Shown one piece after another: positions 55,618-64,000 of a stretch of DNA of 64,000 bases (within the stretch, counting starts at the first letter, position 1; the number at the start of each line of letters is the position of its first letter). The stretch is from contig JAPLOU010000017.1 of the NCBI GenBank assembly GCA_026400535.1, forward strand, positions 1 to 64,000, given 5' to 3'. The notes beneath the pieces are model-generated. The model searched no databases, was not told the DNA's origin, and worked only from the letters and a program-made list of their open reading frames with translations. The stretch comes from Hyphomicrobiales bacterium (lineage in GTDB: Bacteria > Pseudomonadota > Alphaproteobacteria > Rhizobiales > Beijerinckiaceae). Made by a program: the position numbers and the translations under genes.

Positions 55618-57186
55618 TCAACTCCGGTCGAACAGGCGGGGCAGATGGGTCTCGTACCAGCCCTTGAGGCCGGCCAGCGCCGGATGGGCAAGGTCGCGCC
55701 GGAGATAGCCCTCGATGCGGGGCAGATGACGCAGATAGGCAGCTTTGCCGTCGCGCTTGTCGAGACGGGCAAAGATGCCGAGGATCTTGGTGTTCCGCTG
55801 CGCGCCCATGATCGCATAGGCGGTGGCAAAGGTGGCCAGGTCGAAATCCAGATCCTGGGCGCGGCGCGCGGCGGCATAACGCGACAAGACCCGCATTTCG
55901 AGCGCGGGGTCGATATCGACGCGGGCGTCCTGCCCCAGCGAAACGACATCATAGGCCGGATGGCCCATGACGGCATCCTGAAAATCGATCAGGCCCATCC
56001 GCCGCAGGCCCGATCGCTCCGGCAACCAGATCAGGTTCGGCGAATGGTAGTCGCGCAGGACCCAGGTCCGCTGTCCGGCCAGTAGCGTCTCGAACAAAGG
56101 CGTCCAGTGGCGCGCGAACTCGGCGCGGGCAACCTGCGCAAGTGCGACGCCGGCAATGTGCGGCACATACCAGTCGAGCACAAGCTCCGTCTCAATGGAC
56201 AGCGCCTCAAGGTCATAGTCCGGGACCAGATGCTCGCGGCCGTCGGCTACAGGCAGGATGGTCGGCAGGGCGCGCGCATGGATCGCCGCCAGAACCTCGG
56301 CTGCGACATCATAGCGTTCGGCGACGGGGCGACCATCCTCCAGAACGCTGCCCGAGCCCAGATCCTCGGTCAGGAGCAGGCCGTTGGCCAGATCGCTGGC
56401 AATGATCTCCGGTGCGGAAAGGTCGAGCGCCCGCAGGCCCCGGTCCATGGCGACAAAGGCGTCGACCCGCTCGGCCAACCGGGCGATGGCACTGTAGGGC
56501 TTTCCGGCGCGGATCGGCGGTCCATCGGCACGGGCCGGCGACATCATCAGGATGGCCGTTTCGCCATTGGGCCGGACAAGCCGCTCATAGGCGCGGCTCG
56601 ATGCGTCGCCCAGCATGTGGACACGCGTGGCCTCGCCCCAGCCGGCCGAATCGATCAGTTTGCGGGCTCCGAGGGTGAGCCCGAGACGGTCAGCCCAGCT
56701 GGCGCCGGGAAGCAGCGTGACTGTGCGCTCTTCATCGCCGCCAGCCGGGTTGAGGGCAAAGACGATGTCGAGACGCCTGTCGGCGTTGATGACGTCGCCG
56801 CCGCGATCAGGCCACTCGATCAGGCTGATGGCGCCATCCATCGCCTCGACGAGGCCAAGCTCGGCCAGTTCGGCGCCACTGTGCAGGCGGTACAGATCGG
56901 CATGCAGGACCTCGCCACGCGGGGTCGCATAGGCCTGCATCAGGGTGAAGGTCGGGCTCGGCGCCTCCAGCGACGGATCATTGGCCAGTTGCCGGATGAG
57001 AGCCCGGGCAAAGGTGCTCTTGCCCGCACCAAGATCCCCGGAAAGGGCGATCACGTCACCCGGCCGGATGATTCCTGCAATGTCCTGCGCCAACTGCCGC
57101 GTTTCATGCTCGCCGGTGAAGGACAGGCTCCAGGAGCGCTTGATGGCGCGGTTGAGGGATCGCCCGAAGGCCGCCGGATCACTCAC
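55618..57186 (-). CDS. Fusion: TsaE ATPase + AmgK-type aminoglycoside-phosphotransferase-fold kinase
   Basis: A 522-aa fusion. Residues 20-165 are TsaE, the ATPase of the tRNA t6A37 threonylcarbamoylation complex, with Walker A SGDLGAGKSTFARALIRQL (50-57) and SPTFTLMQAY. Residues about 183-522 are a phosphotransferase of the AmgK type, with catalytic Asp379 in LRDYHSPNLIW and metal-binding Asp401 in GLIDFQDAVMGHP. AmgK phosphorylates MurNAc/GlcNAc at C1 for MurU. The fusion is recurrent in Hyphomicrobiales. It lies between divL and murU, all leftward. Confidence 0.92.
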   Translation of the reverse strand: MSDPAAFGRSLNRAIKRSWSLSFTGEHETRQLAQDIAGIIRPGDVIALSGDLGAGKSTFARALIRQLANDPSLEAPSPTFTLMQAYATPRGEVLHADLYRLHSGAELAELGLVEAMDGAISLIEWPDRGGDVINADRRLDIVFALNPAGGDEERTVTLLPGASWADRLGLTLGARKLIDSAGWGEATRVHMLGDASSRAYERLVRPNGETAILMMSPARADGPPIRAGKPYSAIARLAERVDAFVAMDRGLRALDLSAPEIIASDLANGLLLTEDLGSGSVLEDGRPVAERYDVAAEVLAAIHARALPTILPVADGREHLVPDYDLEALSIETELVLDWYVPHIAGVALAQVARAEFARHWTPLFETLLAGQRTWVLRDYHSPNLIWLPERSGLRRMGLIDFQDAVMGHPAYDVVSLGQDARVDIDPALEMRVLSRYAAARRAQDLDFDLATFATAYAIMGAQRNTKILGIFARLDKRDGKAAYLRHLPRIEGYLRRDLAHPALAGLKGWYETHLPRLFDRS

Positions 57187-57204
57187 GCCACCAGAATCCC
57201 GTTC

Positions 57205-59703
57205 TCACTCGGCCGCATCGGACAGCGTCGGACGGCTGGCCGGGATGCGGCAGGTGACCACTGTTCCCTCGCCCGTTCTGGACATGATCTCGACGGTTCC
57301 GCCATGAAGTGAGACAAACGAGCGGACTATGGCAAGACCAAGGCCGATGCCGCGGTGACGCGACCCGAGGGTGTGGGTCTGAAACCGGTCAAACACCCGC
57401 TCCTGGATATCCGGCGGAATGCCGCGGCCACGGTCGATCACACGGAACACGATGTCCTGCCCCGAGCGCTCGGCCTCGACCACGACCGTCTGGCCCTTCT
57501 GCGAGAAGCCGATGGCGTTGGACAGCAGATTGTAAAGCGCCTGCCGCAGACGCTTGGCGTCGCAGATGATCGCCCCGAGATCCGGAGCAATCTCCTGCTT
57601 GAGCGTGATCCCGGTCTCGGCCAGGCGTTCTTCGAGGCCGCGGGCCGCTCCGGCCACGAGGTCGGCCACATCGGTCTTGGCCAGGTCAAGCTCCAGTTCG
57701 TCATTGTCGATCGAGGCAAGGTCGAGAATGTCGTTGATGATGGTCAGCAGCGTGCCGGACGAGCGCAGGATGAGCTGTGCGTATTCGCGCTGGCGCGGAT
57801 TGAGCGGACCGGCGATCTCCTCGCCGATCAACTGCGCGAAGCCGATGATCGTCGTGAGCGGCGAGCGCAGCGCGTAGGAGACGTGGTGGACGAAGGTGTC
57901 GCGCAGGCGCGCAGCCATTTCCAGAGCCTCGTTGCGCTCGGTCAGGGCCCGTTCGACATTCACATTGTCGGTCACATCCGCGAATGTCAGCAGCGACGCG
58001 CCATCCGGAAGCGGGGCCAGGGCGCAGTCGACCACCGAGCCGTCCTGCCGCGTCATGCGCGAGGCGTGGTCCTCGCGCCGGTCGCGCACGCCGACAATGG
58101 CCCCGCGCAACATGTCCCAGGCCTCCGGGGTGGGGGAAAGCAGGCGGCACAGTGCCACAACGTCATCAACATGGGGGTGATCGACGAGGAATTTCGGCGC
58201 GAGCTTCCACATGGAAGCAAATGCCGGGTTGCTCAGCTTGAGCCGCCCGTCCGAGCCGAACACGGCCACGCCTTCGCGCAAGCCATCAAGCGTCTCGCGC
58301 TGGGTGCGGGAGAGGGCGTTGACCTTCGACTCAAGCGAGAAGCGCTCGGTGGCGTCATCGAACAGGTGGATCACGCCCCCTTGCGGATTGGGACTCGTCG
58401 TCACCTGGATGGCGCGGCCATCGGGCAGGTACCACCAGTCTTCGGTGGTCTCGAGCGCGGTGTAGGCCTTCAGCCGATCGGCCTTCCAGTCCTTGTAGGC
58501 ACCCGCCTCGGGGAGACGGCGGGCCGTGCGCAAGCGGTCGAGGATCTCGCCGTCTGTCGGCATGCTGTCGAGCCAGGCCGGATCAAGCGACCAGAGCTTT
58601 TCATAGGCGAGGTTGCGGTAGGCGATGCGCTGCCGCGAATCGAACGCGGCTACAGCTGTGGGCAGCCGGTCGAGCACCTTGACATGGGCGTCCATCTGCC
58701 GCGCCAGATCGGCCCTGACCGCCTCCGTCTCGCTGACATCGACGGCCTGGCCGGCGAAGCCGTCGGCGACCTGCGCCTCGCACACATCGAGGACCAAACG
58801 CTGACCGCTGACGACCGTCGGCGCCCGGCTGCGAAACATCTCGCCGCGCTCGCGGGCCCGCGCGGCATGCTCCCGCTCCTCGCGATCCATCAGTTCCGTG
58901 CCGGCGGTGATCGCGGCCTGTGGCGAGGCGGACTCGACGGCCCGCGCATAGGCGGCATTGACCCAGGTCAGCCTGCCATCCCTGTCTCGCAGCCAGGCCG
59001 GAGAGTTGCTGATGTTCATCAACCCGCTGAGCCGCTGGTTGAGCAGCTTCAGCTCGTCACGCTCGGCTGACGTCTCGATCAGGGCACGCCTGGTCTGCGA
59101 CACGTCGCGCAGATGCAGCACCGCGCGGCCGGTGACGGCACGGCCGCGCGCCTCCACGATGCGGCCGTCGCGGGTTGACAGCCCCATGTCAAACGGCTCA
59201 CCCCTGGCCTTGAGCGCGTCGACCGCGTCACCGAGCGGCTTGACCTGCTCGAACACAACCCAGGAGCCGAAGGCCAGCGGCGACAGCCGTCCGGTGTTCT
59301 GCAGCATGAAGTTCCCGGTGCCGGTGATCATCGCCTTGGCCGATGGCGCGGCCCAGCTGATGACGACCTGATCATCGGTCTGGCCGAAAACCTCTGCCTG
59401 CTCGGCCCGCGCGATGGTCTGGTTGAGCTCCGCCGCGAGGAGCTGCTCACGCGCAGTCCAGCGCGAGCGTTCGCGGATGTACAGAACGGCCGTGGTGGCG
59501 GCGAAGACGCCCAGTCCGATCACCATCGACAGGCCGAAGGCGCCGACCGCGTCAGGCCCCATCTGCCTGACCTGATCGAAGCTGGCAGCCTTGGCGGTGG
59601 AGGCGACGCAGAGCGAGGCGAGGCCCGCCGTACTGCCGAGCAGCCTGCGGCTCACCCCGAAGCGGGCCTGCGCCGTGTCCTGATGGTGCCTCGCGCCCCG
59701 CAT
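57205..59703 (-). CDS. divL: DivL-like PAS-domain kinase with Tyr in place of phospho-His
   Basis: An 832-aa membrane sensor with one helix near 53-77, several PAS domains (about 90-590) and a C-terminal HATPase. The H-box reads VSYALRSPLTTIIGFAQL: Tyr610 stands where HELRTPL kinases have His. This is the hallmark of DivL, which regulates the CckA-CtrA pathway rather than acting as an ordinary kinase. N-box YNLLSNAIGFS, DRGRGIPP and GIGLGLAIVRSF are intact. ATG 59703 fits the likely N-terminus (hydrophobic part up to AKAAS). Position beside tsaE and ahcY is conserved. Confidence 0.85.
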   Translation of the reverse strand: MRGARHHQDTAQARFGVSRRLLGSTAGLASLCVASTAKAASFDQVRQMGPDAVGAFGLSMVIGLGVFAATTAVLYIRERSRWTAREQLLAAELNQTIARAEQAEVFGQTDDQVVISWAAPSAKAMITGTGNFMLQNTGRLSPLAFGSWVVFEQVKPLGDAVDALKARGEPFDMGLSTRDGRIVEARGRAVTGRAVLHLRDVSQTRRALIETSAERDELKLLNQRLSGLMNISNSPAWLRDRDGRLTWVNAAYARAVESASPQAAITAGTELMDREEREHAARARERGEMFRSRAPTVVSGQRLVLDVCEAQVADGFAGQAVDVSETEAVRADLARQMDAHVKVLDRLPTAVAAFDSRQRIAYRNLAYEKLWSLDPAWLDSMPTDGEILDRLRTARRLPEAGAYKDWKADRLKAYTALETTEDWWYLPDGRAIQVTTSPNPQGGVIHLFDDATERFSLESKVNALSRTQRETLDGLREGVAVFGSDGRLKLSNPAFASMWKLAPKFLVDHPHVDDVVALCRLLSPTPEAWDMLRGAIVGVRDRREDHASRMTRQDGSVVDCALAPLPDGASLLTFADVTDNVNVERALTERNEALEMAARLRDTFVHHVSYALRSPLTTIIGFAQLIGEEIAGPLNPRQREYAQLILRSSGTLLTIINDILDLASIDNDELELDLAKTDVADLVAGAARGLEERLAETGITLKQEIAPDLGAIICDAKRLRQALYNLLSNAIGFSQKGQTVVVEAERSGQDIVFRVIDRGRGIPPDIQERVFDRFQTHTLGSRHRGIGLGLAIVRSFVSLHGGTVEIMSRTGEGTVVTCRIPASRPTLSDAAE

Positions 59704-59926
59704 TTCGATCGCAGCCGTTTCTTCTCGTTTGATTGGACACGCAGCCGGTGATGCCCGCGGCCCCCGCGATACCGGAGCCATTCCCATCACGCACGCCCAC
59801 AGGAGGGGCCTGTTCGACCCCGAACCACGCCACGCACGATACCCGGCGCATGCGCCCGGCCCGCCATCCGAATCACCTGAACACACTAACCAGCCTTCGA
59901 TTCCGCCGGGAAGTGGTTAAAGCGCG

Positions 59927-59969
59927 GTAAAACATGACAACGGCCGCCGCCCATCGAGGGCAGCGGCCG
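59927..59969 (-). terminator. Probable ahcY terminator
   Basis: A 12-bp GC-rich stem with one G-T wobble (plus-strand arms 59941-59952 and 59958-59969, five-base loop) lies about 50 bases after the ahcY stop, followed on the minus strand by TTGTCATGTTTT. A smaller hairpin (59994-60011) precedes it. The remainder of the 316-bp gap to divL holds no gene. Confidence 0.6.
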
Positions 59970-60019
59970 CGCGAAAAACCATATCTGGTAGCAGGGGACG
60001 AAAAAGTCCCCAGATGTTG

Positions 60020-61426
60020 TCAGTACCGATAGTGGTCGGGCTTGAACGGGCCCTTTTCCGGCACGCCGATATAATCGGCCTGCTCCTTGCTCATCTTGGT
60101 CAGTTTCACGCCGATCTTCTCGAGGTGGAACATGGCGACCATTTCGTCGAGATGCTTGGGCAAGGTGTAGACCTTGCGCTCATACTTGCCGGGGTTGGTC
60201 CACAGTTCGATCTGGGCCAGGGTCTGGTTCGAGAACGACGCCGACATCACGAAGGACGGATGGCCCATGGCGTTGCCAAGGTTCACGAGGCGACCTTCCG
60301 AGAGCAGGATGATCCGGTTGCCCTTCGGGAATTCGATCTCGTCGACCTGCGGCTTCACGTTATTCCACTTGAAGTTCTTGAGGCCCGAAACCTGGATCTC
60401 ATTGTCGAAGTGGCCGATGTTGCAGACGATCGCCCGGTCCTTCATGGCACGCATGTGGTCGACCGTGATGATATCCTTGTTGCCGGTCGCGGTGACATAG
60501 ATGTCGGCACGCGGCAGGGCGTCCTCGATCGTGCAGACCTCATAGCCTTCCATCGCGGCCTGAAGGGCGCAGATCGGATCGACTTCCGAGACCAGAACGC
60601 GCGCGCCGGCCTGGCGCAACGATGCCGCCGAGCCCTTGCCGACATCGCCGAAGCCGGCGACGAAAGCCACTTTGCCCGCCATCATCACGTCGGTGCCGCG
60701 TCGAATGGCGTCAACGAGGGACTCGCGGCAGCCATAGAGGTTATCGAACTTCGACTTGGTGACAGCGTCGTTCACATTGATCGCCGGAAACAGGAGCTTA
60801 CCCTGCTCGGCCAGCTTGTAGAGGCGGTGCACGCCGGTGGTGGTCTCTTCCGACACGCCCCTGATGGCGGCGGCCACGTCGGCGAACCAGCCCTTGGGCT
60901 TGTCCTTAAGCAGCTTCCGGATCAGCGCGAAGAAGATCACCTCTTCGTCGGATTCCGGCTTGTCGAGGAAGGCCGTATCGCCCTGCTCTGCCTTGAGGCC
61001 GTAATGCACGAGCATGGTGGCGTCGCCGCCATCATCGAGGATCATGTTGGGCGTGCCGCCGCCATGCCAGTCGAACAGCTTGGCGGTGTAATCCCAGTAC
61101 TCGTTCAGGGTTTCGCCCTTGTAGGCGAAGACCGGGATGCCGGCGGCGGCGATCGCGGCGGCGGCGTGGTCCTGCGTCGAGAAGATGTTGCAGGACACCC
61201 AGCGGATGTCGGCGCCGAGCGCCTTCAGCGTCTCGATCAGGACAGCGGTCTGGATCGTCATGTGCAGCGAACCGGCGATGCGCGCGCCCTTGAGCGGCTG
61301 CGCCTTGCCATAGGCGTCGCGGATGGCCATCAGGCCCGGCATCTCGGTTTCGGCGAGATCAATTTCCTTGCGCCCGAAGGCGGCCTGCGAAATGTCCTTG
61401 ACGATGTAGTCGGTGAATTTGGCCAT
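60020..61426 (-). CDS. ahcY: S-adenosylhomocysteine hydrolase
   Basis: A 468-aa cytosolic NAD-dependent enzyme that splits S-adenosylhomocysteine into adenosine and homocysteine, keeping methylation going. N-terminal [35 protein letters not shown]; the NAD site [15 protein letters not shown]; and C-terminal [15 protein letters not shown] are all typical. The bacterial insertion of about 40 residues is present ([18 protein letters not shown]). ATG 61426 is preceded by GAGGA; a palindromic operator lies 100 bases upstream. Confidence 0.97.
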   Translation of the reverse strand: MAKFTDYIVKDISQAAFGRKEIDLAETEMPGLMAIRDAYGKAQPLKGARIAGSLHMTIQTAVLIETLKALGADIRWVSCNIFSTQDHAAAAIAAAGIPVFAYKGETLNEYWDYTAKLFDWHGGGTPNMILDDGGDATMLVHYGLKAEQGDTAFLDKPESDEEVIFFALIRKLLKDKPKGWFADVAAAIRGVSEETTTGVHRLYKLAEQGKLLFPAINVNDAVTKSKFDNLYGCRESLVDAIRRGTDVMMAGKVAFVAGFGDVGKGSAASLRQAGARVLVSEVDPICALQAAMEGYEVCTIEDALPRADIYVTATGNKDIITVDHMRAMKDRAIVCNIGHFDNEIQVSGLKNFKWNNVKPQVDEIEFPKGNRIILLSEGRLVNLGNAMGHPSFVMSASFSNQTLAQIELWTNPGKYERKVYTLPKHLDEMVAMFHLEKIGVKLTKMSKEQADYIGVPEKGPFKPDHYRY

Positions 61427-61528
61427 GATGTCCTCGTTGGCGTCGGAAGCGGAATTGCGCAGACCAGGCGGGACAACCGCCCCACATTGCGCCGCCTTTA
61501 CCATGAGGTCCGCAGTGAAGCAATAAAG

Positions 61529-61548
61529 ACATAAAGATTTCTTTATGT
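61529..61548. promoter_or_regulatory. Perfect palindrome upstream of ahcY, probable SahR-type operator
   Basis: ACATAAAGA-TT-TCTTTATGT is a perfect 9-bp inverted repeat with a 2-base spacer. It closely resembles alphaproteobacterial operators of SahR, an ArsR-family sensor of S-adenosylhomocysteine. An extra ATAAAGAC half-repeat adjoins it. Confidence 0.6.
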
Positions 61549-61570
61549 GCTTGCCTCCGGAGGACCGGCC

Positions 61571-61888
61571 CTACTCGCCTTCGCCGAAACGATCGTCGAC
61601 CAGCGCGACGATGGCGGCGATGGCGGCGTCTGCATCGTCACCTTTGGCCGCGACGAGGATCGTCGTTCCGACCCCCGCGCCAAGGGTCAGCAGGGCCATG
61701 ATCGAGCGTCCGCCGACGACTTCGCCGCAGCGCGCGATCCAGACATCGGCCGCGAAGCGCTCAACCGTCTGGACGAGCTTTGCGGTCGCACGCGCATGCA
61801 GGCCCTTGCGGTTGACGATCACGACATCGCGGACCAGCGCCCCTTCAGGAAACGCGGCATCCGGACAGTCGTTGTCGAGATCCCCCAA
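61571..61888 (-). CDS. ptsH: Phosphocarrier protein HPr
   Basis: A 105-aa HPr of the regulatory PTS. The phosphorylation site is in NRKGLHARATAKLV; the Ser-containing region is GRSIMALLTLGAG, the target of HPr kinase. No ATG precedes the domain after the EIIA stop; the best start is TTG 61888, five bases past the EIIA stop codon, so the start is uncertain. It belongs to the hprK-EIIA-ptsH group and is followed by ahcY. Confidence 0.9.
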   Translation of the reverse strand: MGDLDNDCPDAAFPEGALVRDVVIVNRKGLHARATAKLVQTVERFAADVWIARCGEVVGGRSIMALLTLGAGVGTTILVAAKGDDADAAIAAIVALVDDRFGEGE

Positions 61889-61892
61889 CGCT

Positions 61893-62294
61893 CTAGCGTC
61901 CGGCGAGCAGTCGGCTGGCGATGTTGATGTACTTGCGGCCAGCTTCCTGGGCGCAGCCGACAGCATCCTCGATCGGCTTGTCCTCGCGGACGCTTGCCAG
62001 CTTGATCAGCATCGGCAGGTTGATGCCAGCCAGAACCTCGACCTTGCCGCCATTCATCGCGGAAATCGCCAGATTGGACGGCGTACCGCCGAACATGTCC
62101 GTCAGCACGACCACACCCTGGCCGGTATCGACCGCATGGATAGCCTCAAGAATGTCCATGCGGCGTCCCTCGATATCGTCATCGGGAGCGATCGCAATGG
62201 TTTCGATCTGTTTCTGGGGGCCGACAACGTGTTCCAGAGCGGAACGGAATTCCGTTGCCAAATGCCCGTGCGTCACGAGGACGAGACCGATCAT
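61893..62294 (-). CDS. PTS mannose-type EIIA component
   Basis: A 133-aa EIIA(Man)-family protein; His9 in VTHGHLATEF accepts phosphate from HPr. TDMFGGTPSNLAISAM is the family signature. No IIB, IIC or IID genes accompany it, so it is a regulatory and not a transport component (rhizobial ManX). It is transcribed with ptsH. Confidence 0.93.
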   Translation of the reverse strand: MIGLVLVTHGHLATEFRSALEHVVGPQKQIETIAIAPDDDIEGRRMDILEAIHAVDTGQGVVVLTDMFGGTPSNLAISAMNGGKVEVLAGINLPMLIKLASVREDKPIEDAVGCAQEAGRKYINIASRLLAGR

Positions 62295-62427
62295 GTCAAA
62301 ACCTGTTGGGCGCAACACGCGCCCTAAAGACGCCGCTATATGGGCCAGATGCAGCCCCGGCGCAAGACCGGCAGAGGCCTAATTCACCAGCCGGCGCTCC
62401 GCCAGCCCCTCAGGCGGCGCGGTCTTG

Positions 62428-62871
62428 TCAGGCCGGTTCGGCAAACAGGGACAGTGCCGCCAGCACCCATGCAGCGTCGCCAGCACCCCGCGCGCATTGC
62501 AGGCGCGGCAGGACCACGCCGTCGATTTCGGCAACCAGGTCAGCTGGCTCGGGCAGGCGCGGCGGGGCCTTCGGGGTGCAATCGACGATCAGGCGAACAC
62601 AACCGGCAACCTCATGGGGGCACGGCACAAGCCCGAGTCCGCGGCGTTCGACCAGACCCGCAATGGCCGGGTGGGCGCGCGCGACCAGCCGACTCCCGAT
62701 GCGACGGACGATGACGCCATCATCGCAGACCAGGCGCGCAAACGTGCCGCGGATCAGCGCAAGATCGATCAACGCCAGGCACAGCGAGGTCTTGCCACTG
62801 CCGGCCGGGCCGCGGATCAGCAAGGCCCCCTCGCCAACCAGCAGACAGGTCGCTTGCAGGCGCAGGCTCAT
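62428..62871 (-). CDS. hprK: HPr kinase/phosphorylase, short alphaproteobacterial form
   Basis: A 147-aa protein with only the catalytic domain of HPr kinase: P-loop IRGPAGSGKTSLCLAL and the LVCDDGVIVRR segment. Canonical HprK is about 310 aa; the short form is normal in Alphaproteobacteria. It phosphorylates HPr on Ser to adjust PTS signalling. Overlaps chvG by four bases, tying PTS signalling to the ChvG kinase. Confidence 0.92.
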   Translation of the reverse strand: MSLRLQATCLLVGEGALLIRGPAGSGKTSLCLALIDLALIRGTFARLVCDDGVIVRRIGSRLVARAHPAIAGLVERRGLGLVPCPHEVAGCVRLIVDCTPKAPPRLPEPADLVAEIDGVVLPRLQCARGAGDAAWVLAALSLFAEPA

Positions 62872-64000
62872 GACGTCCCGCGGCGCGAGGAGGCCGGCGC
62901 TGGCGCAGCGGGGAGCGTGACGGTGAAGCGCGCGCCCTCGACCGGCCGGACGCCATCGGGCCCGGGCGCACCAAGACGGTTCTCGGCCCGGACATGGCCG
63001 CCATGCACATCGATGATCTGCCGGGAAATGGACAGGCCAAGGCCGGAATTCTGGCCGAAGCCCTGTTCGGGCCGATCGGTATAGAAGCGTTCGAAGATCC
63101 GCTCGATGGCATGGTCCGGGATGCCCGGCCCGTCATCATCGACGGTCAGGGTCAGCGTGCGAACGGTGCGTGACAGCTGGACGCGGACGTCGTGGCCGGG
63201 CGGCGAGAATGACCTTGCATTGTCGAGCAGGTTGACCAGCACCTGGCCGAGGCGGCCGTCATGGCCCTGCACCATCCAGCCTGCCTTCGCCGGCAGGTCG
63301 CGCCCGGGCGCAGGATCGACGATCTTCAACCTGATCGGCACCTGATCCGCCTGCCTGATCTCGTTCTGCATGCCGACAACGGTTTCGACAAGGCGCGCCA
63401 TGTCGACTGGCCCGGTTTCGCCGCGGGCCAGTTCGGCATCAAGGCGTGAGGCCTCCGAAATGTCACTGATCAGCCGGTCAAGCCGGCGAACGTCATGGTG
63501 GATGACCGCGAGCAGCCGTTCGCGCGCCGCATCCGTGCGCGCCAACTGCAACGTCTCAACCGCGCTGCGCAGCGAGGTCAGCGGGTTCTTGAGTTCATGC
63601 GCCACATCCGCGGCGAAGCTGCCGATGGCGTCGATGCGGGCATAAAGTGCGCTGGTCATCTCGCGCAGGGCGCCAGACAACTGGCCGATCTCGTCATGGC
63701 GATCGGTGAAATCCGGGATTTCCTGACGCGACTTGACACGGCGACGGACCCGTTCCGCAGCTTCGGACAACAGACGCAGGGGCTGTCCGATGCCATTGGC
63801 GAGCAGGACCGAAAGCAGCGTCATCACCAGCCCGGCGACGGCGAAGACCTGAAGGATCACCCAGCGCTCGGAGGCGATGATGGCATCGATGTCGCCGCCC
63901 TGGGTGGAGAGGAGCAGCGCCCCGCGCACCGAGCGCTGACGCTGGATCGGAACGGCGACCGAGACGATGGTGTCGCCGAGCGCATTGACGCGGACGATGC
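62868..64000 (-). CDS. chvG: Sensor histidine kinase ChvG/ExoS, C-terminal part
   Basis: The 3' part of a membrane histidine kinase gene; the start lies beyond the window. The visible part holds the end of the periplasmic domain (VSVAVPIQRQRSVRGALLLS), a membrane helix (VILQVFAVAGLVMTLLSVLL), HAMP, H-box FAADVAHELKNPLTSLRSA, N-box LVNLLDNARSFSP, DDGPGIP and GLGLSISRQII. ChvG pairs with ChvI to sense acidity and envelope stress in rhizobia. The chvG-hprK-EIIA-ptsH order is characteristic of Hyphomicrobiales. Confidence 0.94.
   Translation of the reverse strand, partial: IVRVNALGDTIVSVAVPIQRQRSVRGALLLSTQGGDIDAIIASERWVILQVFAVAGLVMTLLSVLLANGIGQPLRLLSEAAERVRRRVKSRQEIPDFTDRHDEIGQLSGALREMTSALYARIDAIGSFAADVAHELKNPLTSLRSAVETLQLARTDAARERLLAVIHHDVRRLDRLISDISEASRLDAELARGETGPVDMARLVETVVGMQNEIRQADQVPIRLKIVDPAPGRDLPAKAGWMVQGHDGRLGQVLVNLLDNARSFSPPGHDVRVQLSRTVRTLTLTVDDDGPGIPDHAIERIFERFYTDRPEQGFGQNSGLGLSISRQIIDVHGGHVRAENRLGAPGPDGVRPVEGARFTVTLPAAPAPASSRRGTS

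Noticed and set aside
55509-55976. Upstream extension of the murU frame
   Set aside because: It is antisense-like DNA of the tsaE-amgK 3' end in another frame; homology begins at the nucleotidyltransferase signature after ATG 55508.

Overview
The window is a contiguous piece of a GC-rich alphaproteobacterial chromosome, most likely order Hyphomicrobiales (Rhizobiales). The evidence is the gene set: RegB/RegA (ActS/ActR), MmcB, AddAB, DivL beside ahcY, and a ptsH-EIIA(Man)-short hprK-chvG cluster, all with alphaproteobacterial-type sequences. I do not assign a genus. No rRNA, tRNA, CRISPR array, insertion sequence or phage was seen; this is mostly core chromosome with one surface-appendage locus.

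Layout. 1-4.7 kb: end of rpsA with a clear terminator, then sppA, ihfB, a LapA-like membrane protein, an ornithine cyclodeaminase homologue, a TPR protein and mmcB. 4.7-6.7 kb: the redox two-component pair regB-regA. 6.8-11.7 kb: intracellular PHB depolymerase phaZ, a YgjP-type metallohydrolase, and a leftward M17 aminopeptidase / MarR regulator / NlpC-P60 group. 11.8-24 kb: a Tad/Flp pilus locus (tadD; tadC, tadB, tadA, tadZ, cpaD, cpaC, cpaB; cpaA; two tandem flp pilins; a secretin-N-domain protein; two TadE-like pseudopilins). 24-31.8 kb: a decayed phosphomannomutase, hemW, an LppC-like lipoprotein, rsmI, a yraN remnant, gshB, a methyltransferase with a 5' frameshift, and moeB. 31.9-40.9 kb: a tightly packed nucleoside uptake and salvage operon (BMP-type ABC transporter, cdd, purine nucleoside phosphorylase, deoC, deoA, 2-hydroxyacid dehydrogenase). 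41-45 kb: rpsO-pnp and an MFS drug-efflux gene interrupted by an in-frame stop. 45.3-59.7 kb: class A PBP, trxA, addA-addB, murU, a tsaE-amgK fusion and divL, all leftward. 60-64 kb: ahcY, ptsH, EIIA(Man), hprK and the start of chvG.

How it fits together. DivL (with Tyr in place of the phospho-accepting His) belongs to the pathway that controls CtrA, and three Tad transcription units here carry near-consensus CtrA half-site pairs, so the pilus is plausibly under cell-cycle control. MurU and AmgK together form a cell-wall recycling shunt. The nucleoside operon imports nucleosides and cleaves them to bases plus central-carbon intermediates.

The most striking overall property is gene decay: five loci within about 27 kb (cpaD, a manB-type phosphomannomutase, yraN, a methyltransferase and a Bcr/CflA transporter) show deletions, frameshifts or a nonsense codon amid otherwise intact genes. 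I found no convincing wholly new system. The best leads are this clustered decay, the CtrA-like sites, the tandem pilins with stem-loops between them, the ahcY operator and the pnp leader structure.
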